This document shows, one piece after another, positions 58,199 to 64,000 of a DNA stretch of 64,000 bases (its first letter is position 1; every line of letters begins with the position of its first letter). The position numbers were made by a program, and so were the translations under genes. The stretch is from Cymodocea nodosa (Eukaryota; Streptophyta; Magnoliopsida; Alismatales; Cymodoceaceae). A model generated the notes under the pieces. It worked only from the letters and a program-made list of their open reading frames with translations, was not told where the DNA came from and made no database searches. The stretch covers positions 7,068,001-7,132,000 of the forward strand of contig CM072337.1 in NCBI GenBank assembly GCA_036874045.1, in the 5' to 3' direction.

Positions 58199-59151
58199 TG
58201 TTTGTGTTTTCCCAACACGACACCAGAATATCTGGTTAGATCTCCAATAACGTACCAGAAAAACTTGGATTTGTTACTTCTATTTTTACTGAGTTCATTT
58301 ATCTTTATGCCTATTCTTTCTTTTAGAAGTAAACAAACAACCTTTAATACAATTTAGATATTAAGTCCAATTTGTACTTTAACTACAAGTGCACAGTGTC
58401 TATTGTATCAATGTGCAAGTACAGGTCGATCCCACAGGGAATTGCTGAAGAACTTGAGAACTGTTCGTTTGTTAACAATCAAATTTATATATTCAATAAG
58501 CTCTCCGTTGAATTACAGTTAACTCAACGGACAAAGTTCGTTGAGTTATGGCTAACTCAACGAACTAACCTCGTGGACTTAAGTTAACTCCACGAGCTTG
58601 TCTTTTCTTTTTAATATTGCTATTTACAGAGGAATTTGGCCAACCATTGGGCGATTCCACAGATTGTAAATAACATCAATTAAGCTCTTTAATGTTAGTT
58701 AACATTGGATTTATCATTAAGCAATACTGACATTCAGATAATTCAAACAGTAACCATTAAAATCTTTAAGTCTTTTGAACGAACCAATTTTAGTAAACTG
58801 TAAAACTAAAACAACATAAAACAATCACAACACTGACAAAGATAACATTAATCACGATACAACACAAACAATACAACACTCAAATACAACATACAAACAT
58901 AGATAAATTGTTTTTAGTATTTTTGTTTTAATATGAACATGGAAATGGGCGAAAGGTGAAATGTAAAGTAATCTCACTTGACAGTAAATACTTTTGACAC
59001 TACTTGTAACGCGATTACACCATTGAAAATTAAACCACTTACAATTATGTCTCCTCACCCTATAGAATCGCGAGTCCAGAATTGCAAGATAATCTTCTCT
59101 TCAACATACAGGCATCAACCTAAAGCTAAGGCTAAAAGCTTTATGATCTCT
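58199..59151 (-). repeat. Athila-type LTR of H, truncated
   Basis: Begins at 58199 beside the primer site and matches LTR I (8001-8089 and 9310-10134). It is cut at 59151 (GATCTC), where G LTR sequence resumes; LTR I continues past this point, so the upstream U3 part is missing. Half-site pairs (CTCCGTTGAATTACAG, GTTCGTTGAGTTATGG with TAACTCAACGAAC) lie at 58500-58600. Confidence 0.82.
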
Positions 59152-59941
59152 GTTATTTTTGCATGTGGTAAAATTCTTATTATAAAAATATTTGTTTATC
59201 ACTGGTTCATTGAGTTATCTATAACACAATGGAGATGGTTTGTTGAGTTATCGTAACACTACAAAGTTGGTTCGTTGAGTTAGCGTAACACCACAGACTT
59301 AGTTCGTTGAGTTAGCTACAGTACTTGTCATGTGAGTTAGCACATGAGGAACTCATTAAGTTACAAATGTTAAGTTATATATCTACTTGTGTTACTCGTT
59401 TAGTTAAAATTAAAGTAGCGACTTCTTATTACACTTGATGAAAAATTTTGGACGAGAAAGTTTATTTTGCAAGAAATTTTTTAGAGATCCAAGATTGATG
59501 ATTAAAGAAAATTTGAAATGTAAACATGGGTTAGAACGTGTGTATTTCGATGAAGGAAAAAGAAAAAACATGAAGAAGTGGATAACTGGTAGTGATTAAA
59601 CGTGGAGGATATGCATGAAATGAATATACAATATAAAAGGCATAGAATTCTCGTTGATCAATTATCCTTGCACACCAAATGAAAAATCTTTTCAAAGATC
59701 AAAAACACCTTTTGGGGAAAAGCTCTTAGATGGAAGAAAATTCAGTGAAGTAGAAAAGGTCAGATTTATGTCACTGAAGATCTGAAGTCTCGAATGGAAG
59801 AAAATTCAATGAAGCAGAAAAGGTCAGATTTATGTCACTAAAGATCTGAAGTATTAGAAGAAAGCAAATTTAGTGAATTAGAGAAAGACAACATATTCGT
59901 CACTAAAGAATTGCTGAAGAAGAAAAAGGAGAAGAAGAAGA
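59152..59941 (+). repeat. Element G 3' LTR, second part
   Basis: Matches 14786-15595 of the 5' LTR, including the half-sites at 59210-59310, a weak TATA word near 59630 (TATAAAAG) and the GAAGAA purine stretch. It ends where element C begins; the last ~270 bp of the LTR and its flank lie beyond the window. Confidence 0.9.
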
Positions 59942-61429
59942 TGTTAGGACCTTAAGGCTTACCAAAGAGGGGGTGAATGGTAATAATTCATTTCATAACC
60001 TTTTAGAAGTAGTTTAATGTAAAGAGATAGCAAGCACACAATAAAAGAATTCACATAGAGATTTTTAGGTGGTTCACTACTAATGGCTAGTCCACCCCCA
60101 AGGGATACTTGGGCTTTACTAAACTCTTGCAAACTTACAATCACTTGTTTTAAGGTTTAAGCAAGAACCAACCAACCATTCACTTGAGCTTCCTTGTCGA
60201 AGCTTCAATCAATCCTTTCTCTGAAGTTTTGATCCATGTACTTCAGTAAACACTAACTTGTGAGCAACAGAGTTGAGTGCGTGATGAGCTTTTGAAATTC
60301 AGTTTGTAAACGATGAAGATGATTTGATCTCTAAAGCTTTTCTTCTATTGAGCTTTGTGTAAGTATGTATATGAGCAAAAGCTATCTAAATTCGTTGTCT
60401 GTATCTTGTATATATACCAAACATGTGTAATGATCATATTTTCTTCCAACGGATGTATTCTACAGTACTTGATTAGACTTCAGTCCCAAATACGGTAAGT
60501 TACCGTTCAAAAAGTTATTTCAAGATGTCCTTCCGATTTTCTTAACCTTTCGGATAGTTAGCTGTGTAACTCTCCGAAGAATATCTATAACTCACCAAAA
60601 GATCACTTAAACCTTTCTACCATGTAGGATTCTAGAATATATACTACGAGTTGTTATTCAATTGGATACTTATAACTGTAACTTACCGAACAGTTATTTA
60701 ATTGTCAGATAGTTGGCTACAGTAACCCTTCGTTAACTTTTTGATTGCTTTAATTCAGCACATGCATAAAAGACTGACTTAAGTTTCAGATGGTTATCCC
60801 TATAACTCACCGAAACGCTTCAGGATTTCGGATAGTTATCTTTCTAACTCTCCGAAAACTTATTTGAGCTTCTCTTTGGAATTCTGCACATGGGAAATTC
60901 AATGACTTAAGTTTCGAATAGTTAAACTGTAACTCACTAAAACTCTCTTGAATGTTCGGATAGTTATCTTTCTAACTCTCCGAAATCTTATATGAACTTC
61001 TGTCTGGAATTCTACACGTGGGGAATTCAGTGACTTAAGTTTTGGATAGTTAAACTATAACTCACCGAAACTCTCTTCGAGATTTCAGATAGTTATCTAA
61101 CTCTCAGATTTTTCCTTTTAAGTTTTTGACTATCCGCTTCTCCATTCTGCACGTGATTAATTGAATGACTTAACTTTCAGATAGTTATACTTGTAACTCT
61201 CCAAAAAGTTTTTTAAGCTTCCAAATAGTTAACTCCTTAACTTTCCGATCATTCAATCCTTTCTTAACTGTCCGATTTTCTGTAGCAACACATTCTAAGA
61301 TTTACTGCAACCTGTTTGTTGCTTCGATTTGTCTGTCTTCTGATCTTTTTGCTGTACTAACTAACCTGATAAATACAATTCAAAACATTACATTGATTTT
61401 TGCATTATCAAAATCTAGAGGTCCTTTCA
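59942..61429 (-). repeat. Element C 3' LTR
   Basis: 1488 bp. The minus strand starts TGAAAGGACCTCTAG at 61429 and ends GGTCCTAACA at 59942, with an ATTCACCCCCTCTTTGGT end motif. A TATATATA word at 60409-60416 may be the TATA box. A strong half-site array lies at 60530-61270. Confidence 0.92.
60530..61270. promoter_or_regulatory. CGGATAGTTA half-site array in LTR C
   Basis: At least seven head-to-head pairs: TTTCGGATAGTTA then TAACTCTCCGAA at 60549-60578, 60836-60858 and 60956-60984, with more degenerate pairs around 60660-60730, 60785-60815, 61040-61070 and 61170-61245. The word GACTTAAGTTT and a CACATG, CACGTG or CACGTGG word recur between pairs, giving a repeat of roughly 110-120 bp. Confidence 0.6.
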
Positions 61430-61606
61430 ATCTCCCCCTTTTTGATAATGGCAAAAACCTTACAATGTATTACATGTATTTCTCTCCCTATATATCTATA
61501 CAAGAAAAAACACACGAGGAATACAGAGATATTTCTCCCCCTGAATTTCTCCCCCTACTTTACTGCAACTTTGCTTACCAAAATATGATATTTCTCCCCC
61601 TTTTTT
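61430..61606 (-). other. Polypurine tract cluster of C
   Basis: On the element strand the terminal tract AAAAGGGGGAGAT is at 61430-61443, with further AGGGGGAG tracts at 61535-61542, 61549-61556 and 61594-61606. No gene lies in 61430-61751. Confidence 0.85.
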
Positions 61607-61751
61607 GCCAATTGTCAAAAAGAAGTGAGAAGTCAAATATTGAGTTGGTGGAGCAATTATAGTTGAGTATCAAAACATCTAAGTTGCTACAAAATAGAGA
61701 TGTTAGTAGAACCAGCTCCTAGTTGTGAGCTTGGAGAGTAGAGATATGAAA

Positions 61752-62150
61752 TTATAAATCATATAAAGAACAAATCCCTAAATTTCGTCTAATATGATTA
61801 AATGCAGCTTCAAATAATGTTTTGGTGAAGATATCTGCAAGTTGTTCTTTAGTAGAGACATATTCTAAGGAAATATAACCTTTTTCAACATGGTCTCTTA
61901 AAAAATGGTGCCTAATCTCGATATATTTTGCTCTAGAGTGTAGAACTGTATTTTTGGAGAGATTGATGGCATTGCTACTATCATAGTAAATAATGGTATT
62001 CTGAAAATTTAGCTTATAATCTGCTAGAGTTTGTTGTATCCATAAGATCTGTGCACAACATAGGCCTGTTGCCATATATTCAGCTTCAATGGTGGATAGA
62101 ACAATAGAGTTTTATTTCCTGTTGAACCAAGAAACAAGTGAATGACCAAG
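61752..62150 (-). pseudogene. C RNase H
   Basis: Reads WFNRK, LSTIEAEYMATGLCCAQILW, a DSSNAINLSKNTVLHSRAK segment, HIEIRHHFLRD-like YIEIRHHFLRDHVEKG and QLADIFTKTL, ending at 61752. A TAG near 62154 (the Gln of GTCQLLG) and another stop near 62115 separate it from RT. Confidence 0.88.
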
Positions 62151-63290
62151 TAACTAACATGTCCCACTAGTGCTTTTTCGATCTGATTTGGATCCTACAT
62201 AATCTGCATCACCGTATCCTGCTAATATCAATTGATTCTGTGAAGAATAAAATAAGCCAAAGTCTTTGGTACCCTGTAGATATTTAAATATATGTTTAAC
62301 TACTTTTAAGTGTGATGCTTTTGGAGAGGCTTGATATCTTGCACAAGCACAAACACTAAACATTATATCTGGTCTACTGGCTGTTAGATACAGATGTGAT
62401 CCAATCATGCCTCTGTATTTCTTTTGATCTATTGGAATACCAGAAATGTCCTTATCAAGTTTTTCATTTGAGTTCATGGGAGTACCTGTTGCTTTGGAGT
62501 TATCTATACCAAATTTTAAGAGAATCTCTTTGCAGAATTTTTCTTGATTCAGGAAAATGTCATGCTGAAGTTGATGAATTTGTAATCCTAGAAAGAATTT
62601 TAATTCTCCTATAACACTCATCTTAAATTCATTCTTCATTAAGATTTGAAAATCATGACATAGTTTCTCATGTGTGGCACCAAAAATGATATCATCCACG
62701 TAGATTTGAATAATCAACATATGAGAACTTTCAGATTTGATGAATAAGGTGTTGTCTGCAGTTCCTATGTTAAACTGATTCTCAAGAAGGAAACTCTTCA
62801 GTTTATCATACCATGCACGTGGTGCTTACTTCAAACCATAGAGAGCTTTATTCAGTTTGTATACATGATTTGGATTTTCTTCATCTTCAAAATCTAGTGG
62901 TTGTTCTACATATACTTCTTCTTGCAGAATGCCATTAAGAAATGCACTTTTAACATCCATCTGATAAAGCTTGATTTTCATACTGCTTGCAAAGGCAAGT
63001 AACATTCTAATTGCTTCAAGTCTTGCAACAGGTGCAAAAGTTTCTTCATAGTCGATTCCTTCCTATTGGTTGTATCCCTGAGCAACAAGTCTAGCTTTAT
63101 TTCTGATAATACTACCATTATTATCAAGTTTGTTCTTAAACACCCATTTAGTACCAATAATTGATTTTTCAATGGGCCTTTCAATCAAGTTCCAGACTTC
63201 ATTTTTCTTGAACTGATTTAGTTCCTCTTGCATGGCCATGATCTAGTATTCATCATTGCAGGCATCTTCAATTGTTAAAGGTTCAAGTTC
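62151..63290 (-). pseudogene. C reverse transcriptase
   Basis: From the right: NDEY and a stop, [40 protein letters not shown] then TAG at 63063-63065, [44 protein letters not shown] then TAA at 62826-62828, then an open 188-codon stretch with YVDDIIFGATHEK, FFLGLQIHQLQHD, TPMNSNEKLDKD and TASRPDIMFSVCACARYQ. The catalytic YVDD is intact. Both of these stops are at the same codons as in element E. Confidence 0.9.
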
Positions 63291-64000
63291 AGACACAAAA
63301 GCACAAATATTTTGAATTGTGCTTCTTATTTGAACACCTTGATTTATATTCCCAATAATTTGTCCAATGGGACGTTCAGACTTTGTCTTCCATGCTTTTT
63401 CTATCTCAGTAGGTGTAGGTAGTGTTGAACTATCCTTTTTCTAAGGAATTTTCTGATTTATTAATTCACTTTCACTTTCACTATCTATTTTTAGCCTCTT
63501 CAATTTTCCTACCATATCTTCATCAAAGAATACATTTATTGACTCTTCTACTCTTCTTTCATGTTCAAAATAGACCCTGTAGGCCTTGCTTCTTGAAGAG
63601 TATCCAACAAGTAGAGCAAGATCAGACTTTGCATCAAATTTGTCCTTTTGATCCTTAGTGTTAAGCACAAAACATCTTGATCCAAAGACCTTAAAATATC
63701 CAACATTTGGTATTTTACCATACCATAGTTCAAAAGGTGTCTTATGTAGGATAGGTCTAAGGTGAGTTCTGTTTATAGAATAACATGCAGTATTTACAGC
63801 TTCAGCCCATAGAGACTTTGGTAGATCAGATGCATCAAGAATTGTCCTTGCCATTTCTTGTACTGATCTATTCTTCCTCTCTACAACTCCATTATGAGCA
63901 GGAGTGCTTGGATATGAGAATTCATGTAGTATGCCAAAAGAATTGCATAATTCTTCAAATTCTGAATTTTCAAATTCACCTCCATGATCACTTCTGATCT
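63291..64000 (-). pseudogene. C integrase, C-terminal half
   Basis: Runs off the right edge. Visible: a SDHGGEFENSEF-type second Asp region at the edge, VVERKNRSVQEMARTIL (third catalytic residue), LWAEAVNTACYSINRTHLRP, TPFELWYGKIPNVGYFK, RCFVLNTKDQKDKF, LVGYSSRSKAYRVYFEHERR and an acidic linker to a stop at 63441. The frame is open over 63441-63854. Confidence 0.88.

Larger units (their letters stand above)
47623..59151 (-). mobile_element. Block H: rearranged Athila-type element(s)
   Basis: In element order from the right: truncated LTR (58199-59151), Asp primer site, capsid-less gag, PR-RT-RH-IN (53420-57070), third ORF (50673-52865), half-site array, a gag capsid fragment (49307-49726), Athila 3' motif and polypurine-like tract (49060-49100), a copy of G spacer X (48245-48920), and a second copy of the third-ORF leader and start (47623-48240). 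Both edges are broken, no target duplication is seen, and about 270 bp of the host LTR is lost. It is either two overlapping elements plus deletions or one rearranged element. Confidence 0.75.
14216..59941 (+). mobile_element. Element G: Sirevirus with third ORF, split by E, H and C
   Basis: G is a long Copia element: LTR, Met primer site, gag, protease, integrase, RT, RNase H, about 1 kb of non-coding spacer, a third ORF, polypurine tract and second LTR. Its own sequence is 14216-22800, 44335-47622 and 59152-59941. E is inserted at 22800 (AGGTT duplicated). Block H replaces about 270 bp of the 3' LTR. C begins at 59942. All coding parts carry stops or frameshifts. Left flank at 14211-14215 is AGTTT; the right flank is outside the window. 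Confidence 0.88.
59942..64000 (-). mobile_element. Element C: Sirevirus-type Copia element, 3' half in window
   Basis: Minus-strand element with its 3' LTR at 59942-61429, four polypurine-like tracts, RNase H, RT and integrase running off the right edge. No third ORF lies between RNase H and the LTR, unlike E and G. LTR family shared with D. Flank at 59937-59941 is GAAGA; the matching copy would be outside the window. Confidence 0.9.

Overview
This window is 64 kb of AT-rich plant nuclear DNA built almost entirely of nested LTR retrotransposons. I found no convincing host gene, rRNA, tRNA or CRISPR array. The diagnostic signals are Ty1/Copia Sirevirus-type elements (initiator-Met tRNA primer sites, clustered polypurine tracts, an extra ORF after pol) and Ty3/Gypsy Athila-type elements (Asp-tRNA primer sites, Athila-type RT and integrase). 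This points to an angiosperm, probably a eudicot; the species cannot be read from the sequence.

Layout. Letters are my labels. The oldest visible layer is J (11161-14215, minus), a decayed Copia pol cut by G on its right and abutting an Athila LTR (I) on its left. Left arm: I (LTR 8001-11160, minus) holds a solo Copia LTR, K (8090-9309). I is cut near its primer site by D (3592-7959 and beyond the window, minus), a Sirevirus that has lost nearly all of pol. D is cut by B (1-3591, minus), a relative of G reduced to two LTRs and about 0.5 kb of gag. Right arm: G is a plus-strand Sirevirus (5' LTR 14216-15865, gag-pol 16065-21418, third ORF 44546-46794, 3' LTR from 47321). It is split three times: by E (22801-44329, minus, TSD AGGTT); by H, a rearranged Athila block (47623-59151, minus); and by C (59942 to the window end, minus). 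E is itself split by F (30471-39690, plus, TSD ACATG), the youngest element: its LTRs differ by six substitutions and one 3-bp indel by eye, and it has a 1386-codon open gag-pol frame.

How the parts relate. Almost every coding region carries stops or frameshifts and is a pseudogene; F is the near-intact exception, with one TGA before the integrase tail. Three features stand out. (1) LTRs of several unrelated families carry arrays of short inverted half-sites that share the skeleton TAACTnnnCGA (for example TAACTCAACG and TAACTATCCGAAA), often mixed with CACGTG. (2) The ORF after pol encodes recognisably the same protein in Copia elements G and E and in the Athila-type block H. (3) The leader of that ORF carries the same half-site variant as the LTR of its own element. 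I infer, without proof, a portable regulatory module: a retrotransposon-borne accessory protein plus a matching cis-element array. F and H both lack the capsid part of gag at the usual place, while a displaced capsid-like gag fragment lies beyond the third ORF of H.
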